64,000 nt of DNA from Polyangiaceae bacterium (GCA_020633235.1 JACKEA010000004.1:926606-990605); one strand, 5' to 3'. Counted from the stretch's first letter, positions 9,097 to 18,756 are shown. The notes: a model not told the origin generated them from the letters alone. A program made the numbers and translations.

Positions 9097-10812
9097 ATGG
9101 GACTCCGCGCGACGCTCTTGGTCACTGCCGCCACGCTGTGGGCGTCGTCGGCGCTGGCACAGCCTGCCGTCGAGCTCACGCCCACGGACGAGTCTGCATG
9201 GGACATCCCGGGCGAGCTCTTGGTGGATTTCGCGGACGACACCGAAGCCAGCGACATACGCGACGTGCTTCGTCGCCTTGCCGTGAGCTTCGCGCCCACG
9301 GCGCTCGAGGACGAAACCAAGGTCGAGATCGTGCGCGCGGCCCCCAGCCGCATGGACGAGCTGCGCGCGCGCTTGGCGGCCGACCCGCGCGTGGAGATCG
9401 TGGAGCCCAACGCGCGCGTGCGCGCGTCCTTCGTGCCGGACGATCCACTCTACAAGGAGCAGTGGCACCTCACTCGTGTGGGCGCCGAGCGCGCGTGGAG
9501 CTTCTCCACCGGTCGCGGCGTCACCGTGGCCGTGGTGGACACCGGCATCGCTTGCGAGGATTTCCCGCCCTTCAGCAAGGCCAGCGATCTGAACCTCACG
9601 CGCTGCGTGCCGGGTTACAACTTCGTCGCCAAGAACGAGCACGCGGCGGACGACCAGGGCCACGGCACGCACGTGGCGGGCACCATCGCCCAGTCCACCA
9701 ACAACGCCATCGGTGCCGCCGGCGTCGCCTTCGAAGCGCGCTTGATGCCGGTGAAGGTGCTGTCCTCCGGTGGCTGGGGAACGCTCTCGGACGTGGCCGA
9801 CGGCATCCGTTGGGCCGCGGATCACGGCGCGCAGGTCATCAACTTGAGCCTCGGCGGCCCGCGGGACTCGAAGATCCTGGAGCGCGCCGTGGCCCACGCT
9901 CGCGAAAAGGGCGTGGTGGTCGTTGCCGCTGCCGGAAATAGCGGCGGTCGCGTGGAGTTTCCGGGGGGCACCGCCGGCGTCATCGGCGTCAGCGCCACGG
10001 ACTCGAAGGATCGCCTGGCGTGGTTCTCCTCTCGCGGCCCGGGCGTGGACATCGCCGCGCCGGGTGTCGGCGTCATCCAGCAGACGATCTGCAACGGCGG
10101 CCGCAACGGCTGCGAGACCTTCCCCAGCCTGTCCGGCACCAGCATGGCATCGCCGCACGTGGCCGGTGTCGCCGCGCTGCTGGTGAGCCTGGGCGTGACC
10201 GAGCCGGACGCGGTGCAGCGTGCGTTGGAAAGCTCCGCCGAGCCCATCGACCGCTCGCCGGGCGGCAAGAAGAAGTTCGGCGCCGGTCTGCTCTCGGCCC
10301 AGGGTGGCGTGTCTCGTGTGGCGCTACGTCAGGTCCTGACGCGCCTGCTCGCCCTCGCGGCGCTCATCTTCGTCGTGTTCCGCTGGGCGCGCCGCAAGGG
10401 TCCGGTGCAGAGCCCGTGGCATCCGAGCTTCCTGGTCCCGGCTCTCGCCACCGGGCCCGGCCTTCTGTTCTTCGCGCCGTTTCTGCTGCCGCGTACGAGT
10501 GACGTGGTGGACGCCTTCGCGCGCCCCATCGCCGATCTGGATCTGCTGCTGGACGCGAGCCTTCACGGCTTCTTGCCGCTGGCCAACGTCGCGTTGCCCC
10601 TCGTCCTCACCCTGGTGTTCCTCGGCGTCCCCGGCTCCCGCCGTCCCCTGGCGGGCGTCGCTCTGGGCACCGCCGCCTATCTCGCGTCGGTGATCGTGCT
10701 GGGCAACGTGTACAGCCCCGTGGGCAGTGCGGTGCTCACGGCGTGGTGTGCCGTGAACGCGCTCGCGTGCATGCTGCTTGCGCGGCTGGTCCTGGCGCGC
10801 ACCGTGAGCTGA
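9097..10812 (+). CDS. Secreted subtilisin-like serine protease (S8) with C-terminal membrane anchor
   Basis: The 571-residue protein has a signal peptide (1-21, cut after ALA), an inhibitor-I9-like propeptide to about 110, and an S8 domain. The triad is clear: D148 in VVDTG, H189 in GHGTHVAGT and S349 in GTSMASPHVAG; the oxyanion Asn lies in AAAGNSGG. After about 400 it continues into five hydrophobic helices ending with the last residues, so the protease domain should sit outside, tethered to the inner membrane. That tail is unusual for subtilases. The start at 9097 is the ATG that gives the signal peptide. Confidence 0.92.
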   Translation: MGLRATLLVTAATLWASSALAQPAVELTPTDESAWDIPGELLVDFADDTEASDIRDVLRRLAVSFAPTALEDETKVEIVRAAPSRMDELRARLAADPRVEIVEPNARVRASFVPDDPLYKEQWHLTRVGAERAWSFSTGRGVTVAVVDTGIACEDFPPFSKASDLNLTRCVPGYNFVAKNEHAADDQGHGTHVAGTIAQSTNNAIGAAGVAFEARLMPVKVLSSGGWGTLSDVADGIRWAADHGAQVINLSLGGPRDSKILERAVAHAREKGVVVVAAAGNSGGRVEFPGGTAGVIGVSATDSKDRLAWFSSRGPGVDIAAPGVGVIQQTICNGGRNGCETFPSLSGTSMASPHVAGVAALLVSLGVTEPDAVQRALESSAEPIDRSPGGKKKFGAGLLSAQGGVSRVALRQVLTRLLALAALIFVVFRWARRKGPVQSPWHPSFLVPALATGPGLLFFAPFLLPRTSDVVDAFARPIADLDLLLDASLHGFLPLANVALPLVLTLVFLGVPGSRRPLAGVALGTAAYLASVIVLGNVYSPVGSAVLTAWCAVNALACMLLARLVLARTVS

Positions 10813-10817
10813 TCGCG

Positions 10818-10877
10818 GCGTTACCGCGGCGGGCCAACATCCATCTGCATCTGCATGTTGGTGTGCCGCGGAACCTC
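10818..10877. repeat. Dispersed extragenic repeat, inverted pair (REP-like hairpin)
   Basis: Two arms of the repeat family face each other: left arm 10818-10840 and right arm 10855-10877, with a 14-base loop containing CATCTGC twice. The arms share the CCGCGG core and the CCAACAT/ATGTTGG end. A transcript would fold into a long hairpin, so it may terminate the subtilase transcript as well as being a REP-type element. Confidence 0.75.
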
Positions 10878-10929
10878 GGGGCCCGCGAACTCGCGTGAAA
10901 TCAGTGCCACGGAGCGGTACCCTGCGGCC

Positions 10930-12029
10930 ATGACGTCGTCCCTCAGAGTCGCTCTTCTCGCAGCTATGACCACGGGTTTCGTCGCGCCGGCGGTGCACGC
11001 CGCGCCCTGGGACAAGCCGGGCTACACGCTCACCTTTCACGACGAGTTCGACGGCACCACGCTGGACACGTCGCAGTGGAAGCGGCGCTACAAGTGGGGC
11101 GAGGCGGTCATCAACGGCGAGCTGCAGGCCTACGTGGACGACGCGTTCTCGCTGCAGAACGGCATCCTGAGCATCGTCGGAAAGAAGCAGTCGGGGCAGT
11201 ACGCCGGGCAGACGATGAGCTACACGTCGGGGGTGATCTGCTCCGTGCACGAGCAGACCTACGGTTACTTCGAAGCGCGGCTGAAGATGCCCAAGGGCAA
11301 GGGCCTGTGGCCCGCGTTCTGGCTCCTGGGCGCCGTGGGCACCAGTGGTGTGAACGAGATCGACGTGCAGGAGTTCCTCGGACACGAGCCCAACAAGATC
11401 TACATGACGCTGCACTGGGGCACGGACTACGGCTCCGGGCACCAGTCGGACGGCTCCAACTACAGCGGGCCCGACTTCTCCGCCGACTTCCACACCTTCG
11501 GCCTTTCGTGGACGGACTCCAAGATCACGTGGACCATCGACGGTACCGAGCGCAAGAGCTACAGCGGGCCCGGCGTACCGAAGGTGCCCATGTACGTGAT
11601 CTTGAACCTGGCCGTCGGCGGAGGATGGCCAGGAGCTCCGGACAACACTACGACGTTTCCGGCGGACTACGACGTCGACTACGTGCGCGCGTACCAAGCG
11701 GGTGAGAGCGACGCGGGCGTGGGCGGCAGCGCGGGCGCGGGCGGAGGTGCGGCGGGCAGCGCGGGCAGCGCAGCGGGTGGAACGGCGGGCGCGGCTGGCA
11801 GCGCGCGGCGGCGGGCAGCGGCGGAGCGGCGGGCGGCGCTACGCGGGGAAGCGGCGCAGCGGCGGGCAGCGGCGCTACGGCGGGCAGCGACGCGGGTACG
11901 GGCGGCGCGAAGCCGGGCGGCTCGAACGACGATGGCGGCTGCGGCTGTCGCGCCGCTGGCGCCCCAGCGTCGTCCCTCTCCTGGCTGTCGCTCGCGGCCC
12001 TCGCGTTCCTGCGTCGCCGCCGGCGCTGA
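10930..12029 (+). CDS. Secreted GH16 beta-glucanase-like hydrolase with MYXO-CTERM-like tail, frameshift in linker
   Basis: From the ATG at 10930: signal peptide (1-24), then a GH16 domain (about 28-250). The catalytic motif EIDVQEF gives nucleophile E143, D145 and acid/base E148. The family cuts beta-1,3(-1,4)-glucans, agar or carrageenan; the substrate is not resolved. A Gly/Ser/Ala linker follows. Near 11800-11812 the frame is lost: the C-terminal tail DGGCGCRAAG, a hydrophobic helix and RRRRR, ending with TGA at 12027-12029, lies one base out of register with the start. One missing base in a GC-rich repeat explains this. The tail matches the MYXO-CTERM surface-sorting pattern. Real mutation or sequencing error cannot be told apart here. 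Confidence 0.85.
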
Positions 12030-12036
12030 GGCGCGA

Positions 12037-12095
12037 TGTTACCGCGGCGCACCAACATCCAGCTGGATCAGGTGGTTGGCTCGCCGCGGAACCTC
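12037..12095. repeat. Dispersed extragenic repeat, inverted pair between convergent genes
   Basis: The left arm is 12037-12058 and the right arm about 12071-12095, again with the CCGCGG core. The pair sits exactly between the convergent GH16 and delta-60 genes; the right arm runs into the stop codon of the latter. A shared bidirectional terminator is a reasonable reading. Confidence 0.75.
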
Positions 12096-13876
12096 AGTAC
12101 CAGGCGCGCGCGACGAAGCCGTTGATGACGTTGAACTGCGCGGTGTTCTCGGCGGTGCCGCCGACCACCAAGCGATAGAGCGCGGGCGTTCCGCTGAGCT
12201 GCACGTCCCCCGCCCAGATCTTGGCGTTCTGACCCAGGTTCAGGTGGACCACGCCGAGCTCTCCGGTATCCCCCCAGCTCGGGTCGGCTTGGCCATTGCG
12301 CCGCAAGCGCACCGCCGCCGGTCCCGGGTTGTTGCCGCCGACGGCGTTGCCCAAGAGCACCAGGCGGTCATCGGGAAAGCGCACGGCGTCCGCCGCGGTG
12401 ACGCTGTTGGCATTGACGGCGACCGAAGCCATGCCGTTGGTGCCGAACGTGGGGTCGAGCTGGCCGTCGGGCAAGTAGCGGCGCACCCACAGGCTCTTGT
12501 TGGTGGAGCCGGCCACCAGCACCTTGTCGTCCTCCTGCGGGAGCACGGTGACGGCCTTGTCGTCCACACCCGAGGCGCCATAGGTCACGGAACCGGTGCC
12601 GTTGAAGCCGGTGTCGAGGGCCAGGTTCGCATCCAGGGCGACCAACTTCATGTCGATCTTGCCGCCACCATCGGTGACGTTGCCGACCATGTACACCCGG
12701 CCATTGGGCGTCACCGCGAGGGATGAATGAGTGGCGCCTTGCATGCCCAGGTTCGTCACCGTCTTCTGCACGGTGCCCAACGCGTTCAGCTGCGCTACCG
12801 CGGAGTTGCCGTTGGAGGTGCCGAACACGAACAGGCGGGTGCCCGTTGGCGCCTCGAGGGCGGCGACGCCCAGCGACTTGTCCGTGCCGCCGGCGTCGGT
12901 GCGGGTGTAGCCCGGACCGCTGCTTCCGAAGGTGAGATCCAAGCCCAGGTTCGTGGACCCGTGCTTGGAGATGATGAAGTCGTCGTAGCGCTCGGTGGCG
13001 AACAGCACGGGGCCCGAAGGCATGGTCGCTATGCCGCGAGCGTAGCCTTCGGGCGAGCAGGCGGAGCAGGGCTGAATGCTGGCCTGCGTGTCGACCTTCT
13101 TGCCCTCCGTAGCCAAGATCCCGATCATCGGAGCCAAGCTCAAGCCGGTTTGGTAGCCGGCAAAAAGGATGCGGGAGTCCTTCGCCGTGTGGACGTCGTA
13201 GATCTCCACTTCGTGCTGACCGAAGGACTGCAGGTGAATGCCGTTCGAAGCGAAGCCCTTGTCGAGGGTCCCGGATTTCTCGGTCACGAACGTGTTCACG
13301 CTCGCGTCGTGGGATAGGGTGCCGGAGCTGCCCGTGATCGTCAGTTGGAACGTGCTCCCGACGGTGAGCGGGCTCTTGGCGCTGAGCTGAAGCTCGCCGA
13401 AGGTTTCGCCCGCCACGATGGTCAGCGGCTGTGCCGTGAGCCCCGAGGGCGGCGCGCTCAGGGTGACGTCCACCGCGGCGGTGAAGCCGGGGCCACGGGT
13501 GAGCTCCACGGGAAGGAAGTGCTTGCCGCCCAGACCAATCTGCACCTGGGACGTGAGGATCTGAATGCCGAAGTCGTTCACCAAGGAGCCGTCGCTCGCG
13601 TCTCCGGCGTCGCTGAGCGCGCCGCCGCTGCCCGCCGCGCGCGCCGCCGCTGCCCGCGCTGCCGCCGCTGCCCGCCGCGCCGCCGCTGCCCGCGCTACCA
13701 TCGCCGAGGCCGCCGGAGCCTCCAGAGCCGCCTCCCGAGCCCCCCGACCCCGCGGAAGCGTCACCTTTCCCGCCGCTGCCCTGCAGCGAGGTGTCCTCGA
13801 TGCCCACGATCGCCTGGCAGGCCACGAGCCCGCCGAGCGATGCCAGCACCAGCGTCATGATGGTTCTACGAGTCAT
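12094..13876 (-). CDS. Delta-60 repeat lipoprotein, frameshift in Gly-rich linker
   Basis: The N-terminus is a lipoprotein signal from the ATG at 13876 (MTRRTIMTLVLAS, lipobox LVAC), then a Gly/Ser linker. The remainder, reading from about 13620 to the stop at 12094, is in another frame. It carries delta-60 beta-propeller-like repeats (such as LDPTFGTNGMASV and LDTGFNGTGSV). The two halves together have one base too many. Compared with an adjacent linker repeat, a GCGC-containing segment near 13645-13655 looks like a 4-base insertion. Protein length without the error would be about 593. The product is presumably an outer-membrane surface lipoprotein. Its role is unknown. Confidence 0.8.
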
Positions 13877-13992
13877 GCTTCGAGTCCGCGCTCCTGGCTC
13901 ATGGTCGAGGAAGCCCGAGTGAAGGATAGCGGCAGAGAGCACGCGTTCGCAATGCACGCGGCCCCGGAAGGGCTATCATTGCAAAGGGCAGC

Positions 13993-14730
13993 GTGGTGTA
14001 CCCGGTCGAGCTGTACGACGCCATCCACCGGGGGACGCCCGGTGACGTCGAGTTCTATCGGCGGGTCTGTCACGATGCCGACTCGGTGCTGGAGCTGGGC
14101 TGTGGCACGGGGCGCGTGCTGTCCCAGCTCGACGACGACGGGCGCCGGTTGGTGGGCGTGGACGTGAATACGGAGGCCTTGGCGCGGGCGCGCGAGGTGG
14201 CTCCGAGCGCTCGGCTCGTCGCTGCCGACATGCGGGAGCTCGCCCTGGGAGAGAAGTTCGCGCGCGTGATCGCACCGTTCAACGCACTGTATTGTCTGCG
14301 CGACACGGCCGAGCTCGCACGGACGCTCACGCGCGTCGCCGAGCATCTGGAGCCGGGTGGGACCTTCGCTGCGGACGTTTGGACCGCGGACGAGTTCCAC
14401 GCGGAGGCCGACCCGGGCGACCCCGAAGCGGACGAGCTGGACTTCCTGGTGGAGGTCGATCTCGCCGGGCGGCTCTATCAGGTATTCGAGGCGAGCCGTT
14501 GGGAGCGCGATGATCAGCGGCTGGAAACCCGCTACCTGTACCGTGGAGAAGGCGACGAGCGCGAGACGCGCCTCGTGCACCGCTACTTCTTGATGCCCGA
14601 AATCGACCGTTGCTTGCGCGCGGCGGGTTTCCGCGTGCGGGCCTTCAGCGGCGGATTCGACGGTCGCGAGTGGCAGGCGAGCGAAGAGCTCACGGTGATC
14701 GAGGCATGTTTGGAAGCTCAGGCTTCGTAG
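13993..14730 (+). CDS. Class I SAM-dependent methyltransferase
   Basis: The 245-residue protein has motif I VLELGCGTGRVLSQL near residue 32, an acidic ribose-binding GVDVN near 55, and AADMREL near 77, all typical of the Rossmann-fold methyltransferase group (Methyltransf_25/11). It begins with GTG at 13993, which is followed by a second GTG; homology supports the first or second. The acceptor is not evident. The last 13 bases overlap the convergent STAS-like gene. Confidence 0.85.
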   Translation: MVYPVELYDAIHRGTPGDVEFYRRVCHDADSVLELGCGTGRVLSQLDDDGRRLVGVDVNTEALARAREVAPSARLVAADMRELALGEKFARVIAPFNALYCLRDTAELARTLTRVAEHLEPGGTFAADVWTADEFHAEADPGDPEADELDFLVEVDLAGRLYQVFEASRWERDDQRLETRYLYRGEGDERETRLVHRYFLMPEIDRCLRAAGFRVRAFSGGFDGREWQASEELTVIEACLEAQAS

Positions 14731-15191
14731 CGCGAGACGAACTCTGAAAGCGCGGTCCCGAGAGGCTCGGGAGCTCCGAGCGAGGCGTCGTAGCGAGTGA
14801 TGAACTCTGCGGCCTCCAATGGCAACGAAGTCGCCCGAACGGGGAGGGTGCTCTTGCGCAGGTTCATCACCGCGGTCACCAGGCTGCGTTGAATGGCACC
14901 TACGAAGCCCGTCGCGCGGAACAGCACGGCGCAGCAGGTGATGCGCGGTTCGAGTTGCTCCCAGCTGGAAAGGATTGCACGGCGCGCATCTTGCGAAAGG
15001 GTAGGGCGCGCGGCACGTGGAGCCACCAACAGAGAAACGTCGCCGTGTGTCGCGTGCCGCTCGCCCACCACGCGGGCGAGCTCTCGCACCGACCGCTCGC
15101 TTGGCGGTTCCCGCGTGACGGCAATGACCAAGTTCCCCAACACTCCGAAAGCGTACGCGGGGTCCTCGGTCACGAGCTCGATGCCCGACAT
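14718..15191 (-). CDS. Conserved hypothetical protein, STAS/SpoIIAA-like fold suspected
   Basis: This 157-residue protein has a strand-helix pattern (GNLVIAVTRE, then a helix with ELARVV, then VSLLVAPRAA and CCAVLFRATGF). I associate it with a widespread uncharacterised myxobacterial family whose members look like single STAS-type domains. No catalytic residues stand out. It ends convergently with the methyltransferase. Function is unknown; the family assignment is from memory of its pattern, not from a search. Confidence 0.7.
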   Translation of the reverse strand: MSGIELVTEDPAYAFGVLGNLVIAVTREPPSERSVRELARVVGERHATHGDVSLLVAPRAARPTLSQDARRAILSSWEQLEPRITCCAVLFRATGFVGAIQRSLVTAVMNLRKSTLPVRATSLPLEAAEFITRYDASLGAPEPLGTALSEFVSRYEA

Positions 15192-15216
15192 GATGTGGCG
15201 CAGCGTAGCAAAAGGG

Positions 15217-15513
15217 TCAGTCGCTGGCGCCGGCGTCTATCAGTGCGTCCCCGCCGTCGTCGTCCTCGGCCAGAACTTCTTCGATGGACGGAAGCTCGCT
15301 CGGATCCGGCTCTTTGGGGGCCGGGGTGGCGTTGGCCGCGCGTTCGATCTCCTGCAACATGCGCTGGCGATTGGCTTCGTCGGCGGTCTCGGCGCTCGCA
15401 GAGGTGGCCCCCGGCGCGCCAGAGCTGCCTCGGAGCTTCATCACGGCGACGACGAGCAGGCCTGCGGCGATGATCGCGGCCACGATGAGGAAAACGCGCT
15501 TCGAGCCGGCCAT
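15217..15513 (-). CDS. Small single-pass membrane protein
   Basis: The 98-residue product begins with a basic MAGSKR, a membrane helix of about residues 7-28 and a cytoplasmic or periplasmic tail rich in Asp, Glu and Pro, ending near a run of acidic residues (EEVLAEDDDGGD). I recognise no family. The ATG at 15513 puts the helix at the N-terminus. It is divergent from the acyl-CoA ligase gene (58 bases apart), which shares its upstream region. Confidence 0.65.
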   Translation of the reverse strand: MAGSKRVFLIVAAIIAAGLLVVAVMKLRGSSGAPGATSASAETADEANRQRMLQEIERAANATPAPKEPDPSELPSIEEVLAEDDDGGDALIDAGASD

Positions 15514-15571
15514 GGCCCGGGGAGCATAACGCCTGACGCTCGGGGTTCGGGTATCTTGAACCCAGAGCGCC

Positions 15572-17326
15572 ATGACGTCCCTCTCGCTGCTGACCCCCGA
15601 CCTGTCCGTTTCCGAAGTCCACGACGGCATCGTGATCGAGCCCCGGACGCCCCTGCCCGAGCCGGCGCCGACCATCCTCCACTGGTTGGACCGCTGGGCC
15701 GCCGAGCGACCGGATCAGATCTTCCTGGCAGAGCGCGGGGTGGGGGGTGAGTGGCGGAAGGTGAGCTACGCCGAGGCGGCCCAGGCCGTGCCGCGCATCG
15801 CCCGCAGGCTGGCCGAGCGCAGCGCGGGTCCCGCGCGTCCCGTGTTGATCCTGTCGGACAACTCCGTGAGCCATGCGCTGGTCGCCCTCGCTGCGTTCCA
15901 CGTGGGCGCGCCCGCAGTGCCCGTCTCTCCTGCGTACTCGTTGGTGTCGTCTTCGTTCCGTCGTTTGAAGCACGTCGTCTCGTTGATCGACCCAGCGGTG
16001 ATCTACGCAGAGGATCCGGAATCCTTCGGCAAGGCGCTGGAAGCCGTCGGCGCCGCGCCCAAGCGCGTTCTGTCAGCCGGCGACGTGGACGCTGCTTCGA
16101 GCCTCGAGCCCTTGCCACGGGAGGACATTGGACCCCAGACCATCGCCAAGGTGCTGTTCACCTCCGGCTCCACGGGGGAGCCGCGTGGCGTGATCAACAC
16201 GCACCGCATGCTGACCGCGAATCAAGAGAGCTTGTTCGCGTGTTGGCCGTTCCTCGCGAACGAACCGCCGGTGGTGGTGGATTGGCTGCCTTGGAGCCAC
16301 ACCTTCGGTGGCAACCACAACTTCAACCTGGTGCTCAAGAACGGCGGCAGCTTGTACGTCGACCGCGGGCGTCCTGCGCCGGGGCTGGTGGAGGTCACCC
16401 TCGAGAACCTCGCGGACGTGGGCCCCACGCTGTGGTTCAACGTGCCGCGGGGCTTCGATCAGGCCGTGAGCGAGCTCGAGCGCAAGCCCGAGCGCGCGCA
16501 GGCGGCGTTCCGAAACCTGCGCGTCATCTTCTACGCCGCCGCCGCGCTGGGCGCGTCCACGCGCAGCCGGCTCGAGGCCGTGGCGCGCGCCGCGGGCGGC
16601 CCCGAGCCGTTCTTCACCTCCGCCTGGGGCTCCACGGAAACGTCGCCGCTGTCCACGTCCGCTCACTTTCCCACGCGCACCACCGGTGTGCTCGGCGTGC
16701 CGGTGCCCGGCGTGGCGCTGAAGCTCGCCCGCGTGGAAGATCGCTTCGAGATCCGCGTGAAGGGACCCAACGTGACGCCGGGCTACTGGCAGAAGGGCGG
16801 CAGCATTCGTCCCATCGACCTCGACGCCGATGGCTTCTTGCCGACCGGAGACGCCGGTCGCCTGGTGGACGAAGCGCACCCCGAGCAGGGCGTCGCCTTC
16901 GCCGGTCGCCTCAGCGAGAACTTCAAGCTATCCTCCGGCACTTGGGTCAACGTCGGCAATTTGCGCCTCAGCGTGGTGGAAGCGTGCGCGCCGCTGGTGC
17001 TCGATGCCGTCATCGCCGGGCACGATCGCGAGTACTTGGGAGTGCTCTTGTTCCCGTCCCCCGCCGTCGCGCGCGACCTTCCGAAGGACGAGCTTCGTCT
17101 GCGCATCTACCGCGCCCTCGAGAAGCACGGCCAGACGCACTCGAGCTCCAGCGAGCACGTGCGCCGGGCAGTGATCCTCGAGCGCCCGCTGTCCCTCGAC
17201 GACGGTGAGACCACCGACAAGGGCTACACCAATCAACGCCGCGTGCTGGAGCAGCGCGCTTCGGACGTGGAGCGTCTGTTTGCCGCGGATCTGGATCCGG
17301 ACGTGCTCGTGATCGATTCCGATTGA
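15572..17326 (+). CDS. AMP-forming acyl/aryl-CoA ligase, feruloyl-CoA-synthase-like
   Basis: This 584-residue ANL-superfamily enzyme activates a carboxylic acid as an adenylate and then a CoA thioester. The P-loop motif LFTSGSTGEPRGVINTHRM lies near residue 192, the A5 region SAWGSTETSP near 352, and the GDAGR motif near 428. The order and the wording of these blocks resemble feruloyl-CoA synthases more than fatty acyl-CoA ligases. The C-terminal TTDKGYTNQRRVLEQR holds the catalytic lysine region. No pathway genes for ferulate degradation lie nearby, so the substrate is uncertain. Confidence 0.85.
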   Translation: MTSLSLLTPDLSVSEVHDGIVIEPRTPLPEPAPTILHWLDRWAAERPDQIFLAERGVGGEWRKVSYAEAAQAVPRIARRLAERSAGPARPVLILSDNSVSHALVALAAFHVGAPAVPVSPAYSLVSSSFRRLKHVVSLIDPAVIYAEDPESFGKALEAVGAAPKRVLSAGDVDAASSLEPLPREDIGPQTIAKVLFTSGSTGEPRGVINTHRMLTANQESLFACWPFLANEPPVVVDWLPWSHTFGGNHNFNLVLKNGGSLYVDRGRPAPGLVEVTLENLADVGPTLWFNVPRGFDQAVSELERKPERAQAAFRNLRVIFYAAAALGASTRSRLEAVARAAGGPEPFFTSAWGSTETSPLSTSAHFPTRTTGVLGVPVPGVALKLARVEDRFEIRVKGPNVTPGYWQKGGSIRPIDLDADGFLPTGDAGRLVDEAHPEQGVAFAGRLSENFKLSSGTWVNVGNLRLSVVEACAPLVLDAVIAGHDREYLGVLLFPSPAVARDLPKDELRLRIYRALEKHGQTHSSSSEHVRRAVILERPLSLDDGETTDKGYTNQRRVLEQRASDVERLFAADLDPDVLVIDSD

Positions 17327-17347
17327 TGTTGGCCCGGCGCGAGCCCC
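17327..17347. repeat. Dispersed extragenic repeat, single divergent arm
   Basis: TGTTGGCCCGGCGCGAGCCC begins directly after the stop codon of the CoA-ligase gene and reaches the convergent Sel1 gene. It matches the family ends, but the core is changed. Confidence 0.55.
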
Positions 17348-17348
17348 G

Positions 17349-18371
17349 TCAGTCGCCGGGGGCGCGGAGCTCCTTGGCCCGCAGACAACCGAAGTCGTTC
17401 TTGCCCCTGCACGCGCGGTCGAAGAACATCAGCGCCTTCGTGACGTTCTTCTTGGTGGCGATGCCCAAGGCATGGAACTGGCCCGCGTTGGCGCATCCCT
17501 GCGCCGAGCCGCCGTTGCAGGCTCGCTGATAGGCGGCGAGGGCCTTGTTCGAGTCTGGCGTGGTGCCCAGACCGCGCTCCACGACGTAGCCCCAATTGGT
17601 GCACTCCACGGGCGATTTTTCGCAGCTCGCCTTCATGTCCGCGAGCAGCCCGGCGAGCTCTTCGCAGGCCGCGCTGTGCCCCGCGCTGCACGCGCGGTGC
17701 ATGAATTTGGCGGCATCCCCGGTATTGCTCTTCTTGACCACGCGCCCGCGGTTCAAGCAGCCCAGGGAGCTGCCCAGGTCGCAGGCTTTTCCGAACAGCT
17801 CTTTGGCCTTGTCGCCGTCCGCCGACACCGTGCCGAAGCCGTGGTCGTAGACCCAACCGAGGTCGTTGCACGCCCCCGCGTGGGACAGCTTGCAGGCGCG
17901 AAAGAGATGGTCCGGCGCGCTCAGGCGCTCCGGCGATGGGTCGTCCAGGAGCCGCGCGCCGAGCTTGGCCTCGCGCTCCGCTTCGTCCGCTTCGTTCGCT
18001 TCGTCGTCCACGGCGGTGATGGGGCTCCGCACTGGCGTCTCGCTCGCTGCCTTCGCGGGCGGGCACGCGCGTTCGGGCGTCGGCGTGGAGGCCGGCGCGC
18101 GCTCCAGCGCCTGGGCCAAGGCGTTGCACACGCGCACGCTGCCGCCGTTGCACGCCTGGGCCATGCGTTTGGCGCGGGCGATGCCATTGCCGGGCGCCGT
18201 GGCGAAGCTCAGACACGCGTCGGACTCCGGCTGATCGCTACACACCGTCTGCGGTGCGGACACCGCGGAGCCTGTGGAGCTCGTGGGAGTCTCCGGAGCG
18301 GGCACGGTAGCCCCACCGCAGGCGCCGAGCAGCAGGCAAAGGGACAGCAATTGGAAGCGAAGCACAGTCAC
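17349..18371 (-). CDS. Sel1-repeat lipoprotein
   Basis: The 340-residue protein opens with a lipoprotein signal (lipobox LGAC near residue 18). A Pro/Thr-rich stretch follows, then five or six Sel1-like repeats, each with a conserved Ala-Cys...Gly-Cys pair (HRACSAGHSAACEEL, QRACNGGSAQGCANA). This is the arrangement in Helicobacter Hcp proteins, where the pair forms a disulfide. Such solenoids bind proteins. The start is GTG at 18371; a second GTG lies two codons on. A hairpin of CGCGCGCGTG arms (18370-18395) lies immediately upstream. Confidence 0.85.
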   Translation of the reverse strand: MTVLRFQLLSLCLLLGACGGATVPAPETPTSSTGSAVSAPQTVCSDQPESDACLSFATAPGNGIARAKRMAQACNGGSVRVCNALAQALERAPASTPTPERACPPAKAASETPVRSPITAVDDEANEADEAEREAKLGARLLDDPSPERLSAPDHLFRACKLSHAGACNDLGWVYDHGFGTVSADGDKAKELFGKACDLGSSLGCLNRGRVVKKSNTGDAAKFMHRACSAGHSAACEELAGLLADMKASCEKSPVECTNWGYVVERGLGTTPDSNKALAAYQRACNGGSAQGCANAGQFHALGIATKKNVTKALMFFDRACRGKNDFGCLRAKELRAPGD

Positions 18372-18410
18372 GCGCGCGTGTTGTACGCGCGCGTGCTTCT
18401 CCGGCTTCCT

Positions 18411-18434
18411 TCAAGAGCAGCAGGGATTGCCGAC
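18411..18434 (-). repeat. 24-base relic of a lipoprotein 3' end
   Basis: This stretch is identical to 24739-24762, which encodes the last residues VGNPCCS and the stop of the lipoprotein gene there. Here the coding context upstream does not match, so it appears to be a leftover of a duplicated gene. Confidence 0.6.
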
Positions 18435-18570
18435 GTTCTGAGAGGCCCCAAACGTCAGGTGTCCGGCGACCTCGTCGGCCTCACGCCGCCAGGCTGTGCG
18501 AAGTCGACGGACAACCCGCTGTCGGCGGCGCGCTGGAGCAGGTCTCGCGTGAGCATCAGGCCACCTCACC

Positions 18571-18756
18571 CTAGCGCCGGTCGAGCACGCGTTCCGGCAC
18601 GATGAGGTTCCACGGGTGAACGAGGCGCCCCGGCTCTCGCGACGCGTCGAGGTAGCGAGGCTCCCCTCGGAACGTGCGCCTGGAGGCGCTCGAGCTGCCC
18701 GTCTTCCACGAAGAGGCGCTCCCGGTGCTGCTCGAGGAAGACGCCGATCCGAGCGC
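18571..18756 (-). pseudogene. Degraded coding remnant
   Basis: On the reverse strand two protein-like segments follow each other in different frames. IGVFLEQHRERLFVEDGQL is upstream, and after a frameshift PRYLDASREPGRLVHPWNLI runs to a TAG at 18571-18573. Neither has a start codon with a ribosome site. I do not recognise the parent family. Confidence 0.4.
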
